Of a stretch of 64,000 nucleotides of DNA, positions 30,471 through 41,265 are shown in pieces. The first letter of the stretch is position 1, and every line of letters starts with the position of its first letter. Source of the stretch: Flaccisagitta enflata (Eukaryota; Chaetognatha; Sagittoidea; Aphragmophora); the NCBI GenBank assembly GCA_965153355.1, contig OZ231127.1:20584001-20648000 (forward strand). Direction: 5' to 3'. Under the pieces are notes generated by a model. That model saw nothing but the letters and a program-made list of their open reading frames with translations, had not been told where the DNA came from and did no database searches. Both the position numbers and the translations under genes were made by a program.

Positions 30471-31972
30471 GAGTAAGCTCAATCTGGGCATTCAAACAAA
30501 ATGTCATTTCCAAGCACTTTTCATATTCCATTTGCATAATCAGAGTCCCATGTCACATGGGGTATGTGTTTGGAAAATCGATTTGGACATGATGTAGGCA
30601 CCGAGTCATCAGTGCTGTAGTTGTATAGGATTGGTTGCTGTAGTTATGAAAGAATTTTTTTCCATAGTCATTCTATATAACTACAGCATTGATGAGATAG
30701 TGCTTAATTCAATTACAAATCAATTTTACTAGTGGATGGGGCTCTCATTATTAGCCCACCAAAAAACTCACTTTTTCACAGAAAAGTTCTTTGTTGAAAA
30801 AATATGACTCAAAATCATGAAAATACAGCAAGTTTCAAGCAGTTTAGTAGCCAAATATTCCAAAAGTAGTTATTTCAAACAATGAAAATCAATGACATTT
30901 TTAAACGATTTCAAAAATTCTACAAATCTAGTCCATTCTCATTATTGTTACTTAATTAGTTTAAAACTTATACAAGTTCAAAGAAGAGATACAATTAACC
31001 AATACCAACTATTGATAAACACATTTTAGCCCTTGTTTTTCTTTAATAGACTAAAAAAAATCATGATTCATAGCTTATATCCATGAGCATTTTAAAGGGC
31101 TTCAAAAAATCTACAAATCTGGACCAAGCAGAACTTTATAGCTTGATTAATTTTCAAATGACATTACCATATTTTTTCTAAAAAGCGCCTTGGGCGCTTT
31201 TGAAATTGAAATAAAACTTGGCTTTTTAACCCTCCAATTAGCGCCACCTTTATATTGTAGTTGAACTGTTATTCAGTCTATCTTTTTCATGAAAGGGTAC
31301 AAAAATGCTAAATTTGACTCAAAATGGAGATATTCCTTGTATTAGTCTGTTTGAAAGTCTTTGAAACTGGCTTATTGTGTTGTTTTATATCATCATTTTT
31401 TTCAATATTTCTGTTCAAATCTCTTCTGAAAAACATGACACTGATAAAAAAAGAGGGGGGGGGCGCTTTTTGGAGGGGGGGCGCTTTTTAGAAAAAAAAA
31501 ACAGTAGTTTGAAATGAATCAGTCATGTTTTAAAGCAATCAAAATAAAGAAAATTGAAAATCTTTTGATAATCTCACTGATAAAAGGTTTTAATCTTGTA
31601 TGGAACATACAAAAGACTAATGACAAAACCTGTAACTTATTTTCGCGCCACACTGTAGATGGCCCATGGCAAAATATTGACCATGGGGCTTCTAAAGAAT
31701 GTGCCTACCATCACCTTTTTCCCATCGAAAATGTACAGGAAGATCTTGGTTTGCAGGGCCTCCTGTTTATTATAATGGGAAATGGGGTAAGTGGCGGGCA
31801 CACTTTAAAGAAGCCCCATGGCCAAATTCTTTATCATGGACCATCTATTGTTATGATTTTGAGTCATATCTCTTTGAAAGAAAACTTTTCTATGAAAAAG
31901 TCTGTTTTTTTGGTGGGCTACTAATTATGCAAACGGAACATGAAAAGTGCTTGGAAATGATTTCGAAACTGA
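30471..31972. mobile_element. Diverged copy of the 224-563 MITE, split by another element
   Basis: GAGTAAGCTCAATCTGGGCA at the left and TTATGCAAACGGAACATGAA with AAGTGCTTGGAAATGA at the right match the two arms of 224-563. The right terminus is not conserved beyond about 31972. A 1165-bp element sits between 30754 and 31918. Confidence 0.65.
30754..31918. mobile_element. Nested TA-flanked element with GCCCACCAAAAAA ends
   Basis: GCCCACCAAAAAACTCACTT at the left mirrors GTCTGTTTTTTTGGTGGGC at the right; TA lies outside both. The interior holds a G-run (31447-31490) and, at about 31670-31850, a further inverted repeat (ATTGACCATGGGGCTTCTAA against GAAGCCCCATGGCCAAATTC). No transposase frame. 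Confidence 0.7.
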
Positions 31973-32008
31973 TATACTAATTATGTTTATAAATATTGAA
32001 GATACATA

Positions 32009-32530
32009 CCGGGTGGACATAAAAAAGGTAGCTCTGTATCTGAATAAAAGAAAAACTGTGTTTATCTGCTTACTATGTGAATATTTGAAATGATGAATCT
32101 CTTAATTTGTATATATGATTGAAATACATAAATTTAAATTATGTATGATAAACCAAAATAATTTTTTCTGAGCATTATTGCCTGTTTATAACTAAAAGTG
32201 ATAATTAGTCACTGTTACTGTTTTAGATATGCATTTGGTTTTTTACTTAAAAAGTCTTGGTTTTTATAGTTTCCTAAGATCCACTTTTATTTAACTATCT
32301 TCATTCCGAAGTAAATTTTGTCAAAATCATTGATTTTTAGTCAAATTTAAGCAAAATTCATTAAGTGGTCCTTAATTCAATTCAGTTTTTTAAAGATAAA
32401 ATGAAAAATGTCCAGAATGGAACATGTAGGCGATCATCATATCTAAGTAGCTAAAAAAGTTTTTTACTTACAAGAAATTTTAAAAGTAATATGAGAAAAA
32501 TTAAAAGCTACCTTTTTAAAGACCACCCGT
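32009..32530. mobile_element. TA-flanked MITE
   Basis: The left end CCGGGTGGACATAAAAAAGG, then TAGC, mirrors the right end GCTACCTTTTTAAAGACCAC, then CCG. TA lies outside both. No coding sequence inside. Confidence 0.75.
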
Positions 32531-32819
32531 TATCAAAAATACAAAATTGTTTAAATAGCATTAAAAAATGCTGTTTATAAACAACTCTATATCACTGTTT
32601 ATAAAAGGAGTATCAGTGGAAGTTTTGTTTTGGCTCTCATTTCTTAACTCTTGGATTTAGGGAAACAAAGTTTGCTGCATTTGAAAGTTTTTTTGAAGTA
32701 GTTTCGAGGTCTCACCAACTATTTTCTAGTGTGGACTTTTTAGCTGGTACTGATCAGGTGAAGCAATAACCTTTTTTCCTGTTTGTAAACAGTGATGTAT
32801 GGTTATTTATTAAAATAAA

Positions 32820-33160
32820 GTAGAATTACGAAATTCGTATTGGCCGATCTCTGATAATGATTAATGCAGAAAAACCCAGAGTAATGTCATTCTCGCCCTG
32901 GATTGGCTCTCGATTGGGGACTGTTTTTGGGTAAACAGGCTGATTTTGAGAGAATGTGTTACGGATCATGGATGGACGGATGGACGGACGTACCTTCTTA
33001 TATAGATGCAAGGACACATCTAAAAATGATTGGGACTGTTTTGCGATTGCTTTCCAGTGAATAGGCTGATATTGAGAGAATGCTTTACAGACCTATGACT
33101 GGATGCATGGACGGACTTACCCTCTTATAGAGATGCAAGGAAGCATCCCAAAAATGACTC
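32820..33160 (-). repeat. Two type F hairpin-repeat units
   Basis: TGATTTTGAGAGAATG-like and TGGATGGACGGACG stretches end in CTTATATAGATGCAAGGACA with CATCTAAAA, and again near 33150 with CTTATAGAGATGCAAGGAAG. Confidence 0.55.
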
Positions 33161-33239
33161 AACTAAAAAAATAAATCCTCCGAAGCAAGAAAGGAAAAAC
33201 CTTTTTACCCTTCATTTTGAAAAGTCAAATATGATAATT

Positions 33240-33402
33240 CTACTTTTTGGTTGTGGACACGCAATTCTACACCTTGCCGCGTTGGTTGGTTAGTCCATCT
33301 GTCAATCCCTCCATCACATTTTTTACTTGGGAGCAGTTTTTACACTATTGCCCCTGCCCAACCGTCCGCGATGATGTTGCAGTGTATCTGGCCTTGTTTC
33401 CA
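33240..33402 (+). repeat. Hairpin-repeat variant (type A-like)
   Basis: TTGTGGACACGCAATTCTAC at the front, a GTTGGTTGG array, GCCCCTGCCCAACCGTCCGC, then GCAGTGTATCTGGCCTTGTT. The front hairpin is weak. Confidence 0.6.
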
Positions 33403-33891
33403 AGTAAGAACAGAGCCTCACAGGGGCAGGGCAGCCTCACAGGGGCAGGGCAGTTAAATTTTTTACTACTGCCACCCAAAATTAGTGTCCCAACAAGTTA
33501 AGTGTCCCAACAGAAGCTTGACTAGTGGCTTTTGCCCTAAAACCAAAGAAAACAGTGATTCCTTCCATACTATATTTAGTAATGCACTATGTTTTGTTGA
33601 TTAGTAAAAAAATTTTTTTCAATTATCAACATTTCATGATAGTTTCTATATAAAACTAAACTTGTGATATAGAAGATTCATTCTTTCATTAATCTATCTT
33701 ACAGATTTATCAACTATGGTATTCATTTTATCTTTTATTTCAAATCATTTTTTTCTTTTTTTTTTCTTTTTTTTGCTTTTCTTTTTTTTTTTTCACTTTT
33801 TCTTCTTCTTTAAATTTTTTCAATTTTCTATTTTGCCTCAATCTCAGTGTCTTTTTTCTTTGTCTCTCTGTCTCTTTGACTGTCTCTGTCT

Positions 33892-34100
<209 letters not shown>

Positions 34101-34109
34101 CTTTTCCTC

Positions 34110-35040
34110 TTCATTTTTTTTTGACAAATTGGTGTCCCGACAGCTTTGGTGTCCCGACAAAAGGTACTGCCATGGTAGTAGCGGCAGTACCTTCTCCTAC
34201 GCCCCTGGAGCCTCATGATTATAAAACTTTACAAATATCAATACGCAATTCTCCATATGCTTTTTGCTTTGACGGTCTAGCTAATCCAAAGCCTCTTTTT
34301 ATCCCTTGAAAATTATTGCTTCGCTCAAATTCAAATACGGCAAAAAATGTTCTTTTTCATTTCATTTGATACTAAGAATAGGAGGGAGAAGGCCAAATTT
34401 TTGAGAAAGCTTAAGGGTCGATGGAATACGCCATGTGTGAAATTTGGTAATCCAGCTCCCAGATTTGAAAGACTTACAAAAAAAGCCTACAAATGCATAA
34501 AAAAAGATACAAATTTCCTATAAAGGAATCAATGCTCAAAATTGAATTAGTCAACATTTTTCTTTGAAGAATCTAAAGAGTTGGAAAGAATAAAGTAACT
34601 GCCATTAATGTAAGGCATTTTTGTTGGTCTTTTAGAAAAGTGGTACAATAACCCTCATTATACCCAAACCAAAATAAATGGAAGAGGGCCTTTTGAACCC
34701 TTACTGACTAGTTAATACGCGCACCACTCCTTGTTTTCCATACAACAGAATCTGAAAAACATTCCGTCTCAATTGAACCCAAAAGCAAAGTTGTCTTTCA
34801 CCATATCCAAAGTCTTTGAAGTAAGTTTGAACCATAAAAATCCATGACATTTGAAAAGCCCTTCAAAATATCTTTTATTTGAGTTGTAACTGGTTTCTGT
34901 AGCTCATTTTGCTTAAAAGTTATATTAGAAAAAGTAAAAGCATTCCTTTTCTGGGAACAGTAAAAAAAGGGTCAAAATTTGTTTTGTTAAGAGATCTAAA
35001 CAAATTGATCAAATTCCCTGGGCTTCGTGGCCATCTCCTC
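34110..35040. other. No convincing gene
   Basis: It contains the direct word GGTGTCCCGACA twice (34131 and 34150), related to GTGTCCCAACA at 33489-33515 on the other side of the (CT)n tract, so this microsatellite block may be inserted in, or be the core of, a repeat. Near 34690-34735 an inverted copy of the 85-bp repeat of 51353 is present in diverged form. Otherwise nothing. Confidence 0.35.
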
Positions 35041-35044
35041 ATTT

Positions 35045-35270
35045 TTAGTTGCAGACACGCAACTCTATGACAGGTTTTTTCTGTCCATCCATCGGTCCGT
35101 CTGTCAGTCCGTGTACATGAGTCAAAAAGTGGGAAGACAAGCGTTTTAGAGGTTTATTGTGTATGTGTCTGTGTTGGATGGGTAGTTGGGTGGGGCGTTG
35201 GGTGTAGTTGGGGGTTTGCCTCCCCCTTCCCACCTGTCCGCAACGATATTGAGACCCCCATCACTTGTTT
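35045..35270 (+). repeat. Hairpin-repeat variant
   Basis: Starts TTTTTAGTTGCAGACACGCAACTCTATG (stem GTTGC/GCAAC), has a GTCCGTCTGTC array, then a diverged tail with CCCACCTGTCCGCAACGATA. Confidence 0.55.
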
Positions 35271-35574
35271 TTTGACTTTTTTAACTGCTCCTAAGAAAAA
35301 CCTAAAAACATGAATTCCTTCTTATATCTGTTTTTAAGCATCACACTGTATTGACTTTATAAGCAAAAACATATCCATGGATAAATCAGGACGCAGGCAG
35401 AACCCTATATACACATACGTAATAAGATTCTTATACAATAGCTGTCATCTCTAGGTACTGGCTTATATTTTTGACATGATGGTACGCTCGCCGAGCTTTT
35501 TGCATTGGTCTGTCCATTAGCCTGTCCATTGGTCCATCCACACCTGGTAATATTTAATAGAAAAATGTGGGATT

Positions 35575-35797
35575 AATACCCAAGCAATACCCGAGCATAC
35601 CCAAGAAATACCCTAGCAATACCCAAGTAATACCCGAGCAATACCCAGGCAATACCCAAGCAATACCTGAGCATACCCAAATACCCGAGCAATCCCAAGC
35701 CATACCAAAGCAATGCCAAAGTGATACCCAGGCCTACCTGAGCATGCCCAAGCAATACCCAAGTAATACCCAAGCAAAACCCGAGCAATACCCGAGT
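35575..35797. repeat. CAATACCC(A/G)AG tandem array, left part
   Basis: Roughly 10-bp units AATACCCAAGC and AATACCCGAGC. The array is interrupted at 35797 by a MITE nest and continues at 37809-37880. Confidence 0.9.
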
Positions 35798-36067
35798 AGG
35801 GGTGGGGATAATGCACCTTAGTCAACGGATTAAGCTGCAGGTGAAGAATATGTGCTAACATGATGAGAAAAGATGGTATACCAAGTTTCAGGACCTTTGG
35901 AACAGTTTCAGCCTAGCCCTCCACCCCCCCCCCCTGCCCCCAGGGCTTCAAAACCCAGAAAAAGCGACTTTTTTGCTATTTTAAGCGTGTTTTGCCTTAC
36001 AAATGTGTTAAAAGATGATAGAAACTACTAAAACACATTCTAAAATGTGTAACCTGACATGTGATTA

Positions 36068-36944
36068 CCCATTTGGGGTGTGATACAGGATTTTTTATGG
36101 GTATAGACCCTCCAGAATTACTGCAAAATGATGATTTTTGCCAGTTTTAAGTAATTCAAGTTATATTGTGATATCATCTGTTCAGAAATTTATGTTACAT
36201 GTTTATGGCAAGTATGTTGTTAGGGGCAGTCAGTGGGTGGGCAGGGGCAGTAATGCAGGTGGACTGGGGATGTCTTGTAGGTGGGCAGGGGCTGTAATGC
36301 TTAGAAATCACAATTTTGACCAATTTTGCATCATTGTAAATTTTCCTATTATGAACCATTCTAAAATGTGCAACCTGACATGTGATTATCCATTTGGGTT
36401 ATGATGCTAGGTTGCATACCACTCACCTTTGGAATCCTTTTCATACCACTCTCAAATATGATCATGAAATTCGCTTTGGATGAAACAACAGCAAAGACAC
36501 ATTTTAGCAACATTTTTTAGATTTGATAGCAAAACTGATGTAATAATAAAAAGAGTGTCTGCTTTGAGATGTACAATATCATTATTCATTTTTTCATGTT
36601 TAAGTTGCTTGCAAAGCGACTCTTTAAGAGAGTGTGCCCATCCATCCTAGGGTTGGTTCAAAATACAAAATAATACAATGATGCAAAATTGGCCAAAATT
36701 GTGATTTTTAAGCATAGCAGCCCCTGCCCACCTACAAGACAGCCCTAGCCCACCTGCATTACTGTCCCTGCCCATCCACAGACTGCCCCTAATGACATAC
36801 TTGCAATGAACATGTAACATAAATTTTTGTACAGATGATATCACAATATAACTTAAATTACTTAAAACTGGCAAAAATCATCATTTTGCAGTAATTCTGG
36901 AGGGTCTATACGCATAAAAAATCCTGTATCAAAGCCCAAATGGG
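36068..36944. mobile_element. MITE B, inserted at the centre of A
   Basis: CCCATTTGGGGTGTGATACA at the left mirrors TGTATCAAAGCCCAAATGGG at the right; the arms run about 280 bp and include GGGGCAGTC and GTGGGCAGGGGC words. TA flanks both sides. Inside, near 36360-36400, is a further copy of the CAACCTGACATGTGATTA sequence belonging to A, so B itself seems to carry captured or related sequence. Confidence 0.8.
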
Positions 36945-36946
36945 TA

Positions 36947-37539
36947 ACCATAAGTGCAATAAAAATGGCCGATTTTGGAAAGGTCTGTAAAGGATCAAAA
37001 ATTCATCTGAACATAGCAAAATTCATGACACCTTGAAAGCCCTTCAAAAGATCTTTCATTTGAAACTTTTGTGGGACCACTAACTCAATGAATATGCAAA
37101 TGAGAGTAAGATTAGCAAAACCGCTTTATTTTGAAACTGCCCATGGTATCTTTACAAAGTTCCATAAAAAATCACAGAAGACGTTGCCCGATATTGATAA
37201 AAATTGAATTGATATTGGGGCAAATACAGGTCAACTAGCCCCTAAAATTTCATCGAAATCGATAAAGATCTTCTATCATTTTTACTCATCTAAAACATTT
37301 CAGAAAATCCGAGTGACAAATTTGGCCTTTTTTTCATGAGGTGGTAATTTAGTTGTTAGCCCTTAATCTGTCATATTTTCTAAAAGAATTGAGAAAAAAA
37401 TTGCTGCATGGACTCAAATAAAAGATAATTTTGATATGTTTCTACAATGCATGAATTTTAGGATGGTCCCAAGAATCTTTTGACCAAAACCTGTGCTCGA
37501 AGCTGTTGAAAAATCGGCCATTTTTATTGCACTTATGGT
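36947..37539. mobile_element. MITE C, directly next to B
   Basis: ACCATAAGTGCAATAAAAAT at the left mirrors ATTTTTATTGCACTTATGGT at the right, followed inward by GGCCGATTTT. TA flanks both sides and the left TA is shared with the right end of B. No coding sequence. Confidence 0.8.
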
Positions 37540-37808
37540 TAATCACATGTCAGGTTACACATTTTAGAATGTGTTTTAGTATTTTCTATCATTTTTTAAC
37601 ACATTTGGAAGGCAAAACATGCTTAAAAGAGCAAAAAAAAATCACTTTTTCTGGGTTTTGAAGCTCTGGGGGCAGGGGGGGTGGAGGGCTAGGCTGAAAC
37701 TGTTCCAAAGGTCCTGAAACTTGGTATACCATCTATTCTCATCATGTTAGCACATATTCTTCACCTGCAGCTTGATCCGTTGACTAAGGTGCATTATCCC
37801 CACCCCTA

Positions 37809-37880
37809 ATACCCGAGCAATACCCAAGCAATACCCTGGCAATACCCAAGCATACCCAAATACCCGAGTATACCCCGGGT
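37809..37880. repeat. CAATACCC(A/G)AG tandem array, right part
   Basis: Continuation of the array at 35575-35797 on the far side of the MITE nest. Confidence 0.85.
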
Positions 37881-37939
37881 TCTAATCTCACCTCAGATCA
37901 CATGGTGATCCATCACACTTTCCTTTTCTGCGTTTATGG

Positions 37940-38042
37940 ATTTTTGGCTATGCTGCTACTGCCCAAACACTCCGTTGACTTCAAATATAGCCCCTGCCCA
38001 CTCGCACGTGACTGGAGTTGCCATGTATCCGGCCTTGTTTCC
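37940..38042 (+). repeat. Type A hairpin repeat, 3' part
   Basis: GCCCCTGCCCACTCGCACGT, then GACTGGAGTTGCC and ATGTATCCGGCCTTGTT. The front part is missing. Confidence 0.6.
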
Positions 38043-38072
38043 TACCATTTCATGTCTCAACTTGTTGGATTG

Positions 38073-38198
38073 AGGGCGCGTTCCTAGTAAAGACAAAAAA
38101 CGCGTTTGTTCCCGTGGAACGCGATAACAGTGTGAACACATATTTAAGAATTTCAACTGGCCTTTTCAAAACGCGATCGTCTTTGACTAGAAACGCCC
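38073..38198. mobile_element. Very small fold-back MITE, hAT-like
   Basis: GAGGGCGCGTTCCTAGTAAA on the left mirrors TTTGACTAGAAACGCCCCTG on the right. The interior has CGCGATAACAGTGTGAACAC, words common in hAT-type MITEs. It is CpG-rich against an AT-rich background. No clear target duplication. Confidence 0.5.
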
Positions 38199-38359
38199 CT
38201 GATTTCGTTTAGTTTTCTATCTGTCTTGATTTCCTTAACTCCATTGGCATATGAAATGTATGGAAAATAAATCTTACCCCTAAATATCCTTTAGAAATTG
38301 CAGTTGCAGTTAAAGATAAGTGATTCACTCTAATCTACTATCCTGCATATTTGCTTCAG

Positions 38360-38489
38360 ATTTTGTTTTATCCAGCCCAGAACAATAAAAAGAACAATGA
38401 AAAGAAAGGCATTTGCGATTGCGCTTATTTGTGCTGCTACATACTTGCTTTATATACCGAATTCAAAATTCCTGTGGTGGCTCAAAAAA
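38360..38489 (+). CDS. First coding exon of a probable type II membrane protein
   Basis: A T-rich acceptor (TATTTGCTTCAG) precedes 37 nt of 5' UTR, an ATG at 38397 in good context (AACAATGA), and 31 codons up to the perfect donor AAAAAA then GTAAGT. The peptide is a textbook signal anchor: MKRKAFAIALICAATYLLYI followed by PNSKFLWWLKK, a short basic start, about 16 hydrophobic residues, then a basic end. Golgi glycosyltransferases and sulfotransferases often start this way, but nothing here identifies the enzyme. The exon ends in phase 0. No downstream exon could be recognised among the repeats to 41 kb. Confidence 0.5.
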
Positions 38490-38822
38490 GTAAGTCAAAT
38501 TTTCTCTTAAAGAATACAAGACTGGATATATGGATACCCCAGTTGCTTGCGGGTGGGCAGGAGCTGCGAGGCCAAAGACCGCGAAAAATGAAATAGTCGC
38601 AAAAGATTTAGCTGGTTGGTGGTACATCTTGCCCCTATGTGAATGTTTGTGGGTAGGAGGTGGTTAGAGGGGCAGTAGCCCATAAGGGGCCAATGACTTA
38701 TGCCAAGTAAGTTTCTGGAATTTCAGCCTCAGGTCTAGGATTTGGGCCACAAAACTGGGATTTGGGCCTCAAGGCTAGATTTTGGGCCTCAAGGCTAGGT
38801 TTTTGGCCTCAAGGCTGGGTTT

Positions 38823-39303
38823 TTGGGCAGCGGCCCCAAAGGGCCGATGTCCTGTGGGACACAGGGGTGAATTTCCATACGTCCGTCCGTACGTCCGTAC
38901 CTCCCCCCCCCCCGAAGCTTCTCAAGCCTCAAATTCCCATCAGATAACATGGGAAATTGTCAAAATGCAAACTTCCCATTGAACACCATGGAAAATTTAC
39001 AAAAAAGCAAAAAAATGCATATTTCCCATTGAACAACATGGAAAATTGATGAAAACCCATTGAATAACATAGCATATTGACAAGAAATTGAAAAAAATGC
39101 AAAATTCCCAATGAATATCATGGAAAATTGCCACTAAGGCCTCAAATATGCCCTCTCAGGATGTATGGAAATTCACCCCTGTGTCCTACAGGACATCGGC
39201 CCTTTGGGGCCGCTGCCCTGCTCTCACTCCACTTCTTCAGCTAATCACTCCAAGCAGGGCATTGGGTACCGCTGACTATGTGCGATCCTTGGATGACTTG
39301 TTG
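38823..39303 (+). repeat. Double-hairpin element (type D), complete
   Basis: The left arm GGGCAGCGGCCCCAAAGGGC, GATGTCCTGTGGGACACAGG and TGAATTTCCATACGTCC is mirrored at 39155-39235. The core is an array of CCCATTGAATAACATGGAAA-type units. The tail AAGCAGGGCATTGGGTACCG and TGTGCGATCCTTGGATGACT closes it. Confidence 0.8.
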
Positions 39304-39477
39304 GCCTTGAGGATGGGTTTTGGGATTCAAGGCTGGGATTTGGGCCTCAAGGTTGGGTGTTGGGCCTAGTGATTGGGGATTAGGGCCTCATGGTCAGGAT
39401 TTTGGCCTTGAGGCTAGGGAGGAGATGGACAGATGGACAGAAGAAGAGGAGGAGGAGAAGGAGAAATTTCTGCATTT

Positions 39478-40545
39478 TTCGGCAGCGGCCCCGAAGGGGA
39501 CGAAATCCTGTAGAACACAGGGGGACTTTTGTTCGTCTGTGCTTCCATGCATTGGTCCCCCCCAAGCCCTCTCAGGCCTGAAATCTGCCCTCTCAGGCCT
39601 GAAATTTACCCTCTCAGGCCTGAAATCCGCCCTCTCAGGCCTTGAATCTGCCCTTTCAGGCGTGAAATCTGTCCTCTCAGGCCTGAAATCTGCCCTCTCA
39701 GGCCTGAAGTCTGTCCTTTCAGGCCTGAAATCTGCCCTCTCAGGCCTTGAATCTGCCCGCTCAAGCCTGAAATCTGCCCTCTCAGGCCTTGAATCTGCCC
39801 TCTCAGGCCTGAAATCTGTCCTCTCAGGCCTGAAATCTGCCCTCTCAGGCCTTGAGTCTGTTCTCTCAGGCCTGAAATCTGTCCTCTCAGGCCTGAAATC
39901 TGCCCTCTCAGGCCTGAAATCTGCCCTCTCAGGCCTGAAATATGTCCTCTCAGGCCTGAAATATGTCCTCTCAGGCCTGAAATTTACCCTCTCAGGCCTG
40001 ATTCTGCCGTCTCAGGCCTTGAATCTGCCCTCCCAGGCCTGAAATATGTCCTCTCAGGCCTGAAATCTGCCCTCTCAGGCCTTGAGTCTGTCCTCTCAGG
40101 CCTGTAATCTGTCCTCTCAGGCCTGAAATCTGGCCTCTCAGGCCTGAAATCTGTCCTCTCAGGCCTGATATCTGCCCTCTCAGGCCTTGAATCTGCCCTC
40201 TCAAGCCTGAAATTTGCCCTCTCAGGCCTTGAATCTGCCCTCTCAGACCTGAAATTTGTCCTCTCAGGCCTGAAATCTGCCCTCTCAGGTCTTGAATCTG
40301 CCCTATCAGGCCTGAAATCTGCCCTCACAGATTCAAGGCCTGAGAGGGCAGATTTCAGGCCTGAGAGGGCAGATTTCAGGCCTGAGAGGACAGATTTCAG
40401 GCCTGAGAGGACAGACTCAAGGCCTGAGAGGGCAGATTTCAGGCCTGAGAGGGCAGATTTTGGGCCTGAAAGGGCCTGGGGGGACAGACGGACAGACGAA
40501 CGGACAAACAAAAGTCCCTCTGTGTTTTTCATGGATATTCTATCA
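39478..40545 (+). repeat. Type D element with a long CTCAGGCCTGAAATCTGCC array
   Basis: The left arm (CGGCAGCGGCCCCGAAGGGG) is followed from 39563 by about 36 units of a 21-bp repeat, CTCTCAGGCCTGAAATCTGCC. At about 40327 the orientation reverses and seven units of GGCCTGAGAGGGCAGATTTC follow. The right arm is decayed (GACAGACGGACAGACGAACG). Confidence 0.85.
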
Positions 40546-40828
40546 AGTTTTAGGGCTACAGCGTAGAAGAACTGTGGTCGTGCCACCCCCCCTTCTCCAG
40601 CTCATCTTTTTTGTGCATTTTCTTTAGTTGATTAATTGCTGGCAGAAGGGCCAAATTCAATTTTCCATGACTTCCCCCTTGTAGAGTAGTAGCAAAGATG
40701 CAGGAGAAAGGATTTAGAGGGTCCCAGAGGCATTTGGGCAGGGGCAGTTTAGCCCAAGAGACTCAAAATGATCAAAAATCCATAGAATTGATTTTTTTTT
40801 CTTTGTTTCTAAAGTGCAGGTATGCCTT

Positions 40829-40990
40829 TTTAGTCGCGGACACTGTACACTGTACACCGTGCCCTGCCAGTCAGTCCATAGGTTCATCTGTCCGTCCATT
40901 GGTCACATTTTTGAATTGCCAGCGGTTTTTGCATTACTGCCCCTGCCTAGCTATCCGCGACAGTCCTGCTGCATATCTGGCTTTGTCATA
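40829..40990 (+). repeat. Hairpin-repeat variant (type A-like)
   Basis: TTTTTAGTCGCGGACACTGT at the front, GTCCGTCCATTGG array, GCCCCTGCCTAGCTATCCGC, then CTGCATATCTGGCTTTGTC. Confidence 0.55.
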
Positions 40991-41220
40991 ACTGAGAGGC
41001 TTGCATTACATTTCGTAAAATTGCTACTTGATTTTGGAATCAGTTATGATGTCAATAGGTATACAGTTAAAACTTTTCAGTGAATTGTATTAACAACATG
41101 AAGTGACCAATAAGAGTCGATGTTGTAATTATTTGGAAAAGCCATGTAGTCACTTATGAATCAGGTAATTAACCTGACGATCAATACATTCCAACGATTT
41201 CTTAACTCCTCCTGTTTCAG

Positions 41221-41255
41221 TTACCTACCGGGTCATCAGCCTGAGATGCCGGATT
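41221..41255 (+). CDS. Possible start of an exon cut by the assembly gap
   Basis: A very good acceptor (CTTAACTCCTCCTGTTTCAG) precedes 35 bases that read YLPGHQPEMPD in one frame before the run of N. The exon body would lie in the missing sequence. It could belong to the same gene as the signal-anchor exon at 38360, but the phases do not match without an exon in between. Confidence 0.3.
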
Positions 41256-41265
41256 NNNNNNNNNN
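41256..41265. other. Assembly gap (10 N)
   Basis: Ten consecutive N. The sequence after it (GTGCTACGGATACTT) looks like the interior of a type A hairpin repeat, so a repeat start is missing. Confidence 1.

Larger units (their letters stand above)
35799..37806. mobile_element. MITE A, outermost of a three-element nest
   Basis: The left end GGGGTGGGGATAATGCACCT mirrors the right end exactly, and the arms match for about 265 bp. TA flanks both ends and the same tandem array lies on either side, so the insertion boundaries are precise. Arm ends meet at ...ACATGTGAT, TA, ATCACATGT..., where elements B and C are inserted side by side. Without them A would be a nearly perfect palindrome of about 535 bp. 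Confidence 0.85.

Noticed and set aside
31514-31980. 136-codon frame near 31.5-31.9 kb
   Set aside because: It runs across the inner palindrome and the right end of a MITE and out into the older element; it is not a gene.
35575-37880. Regular short repeats with spacers, considered as CRISPR-like
   Set aside because: Units are head-to-tail without unique spacers, and the DNA is eukaryotic.
39320-40042. Long open frame with LSGLKSALSGLES-type repeats that looks like a repetitive protein
   Set aside because: It is the translation of a 21-bp non-coding tandem array inside a type D element; the unit length is a multiple of three, which keeps the frame open by chance, and the array reverses direction downstream.
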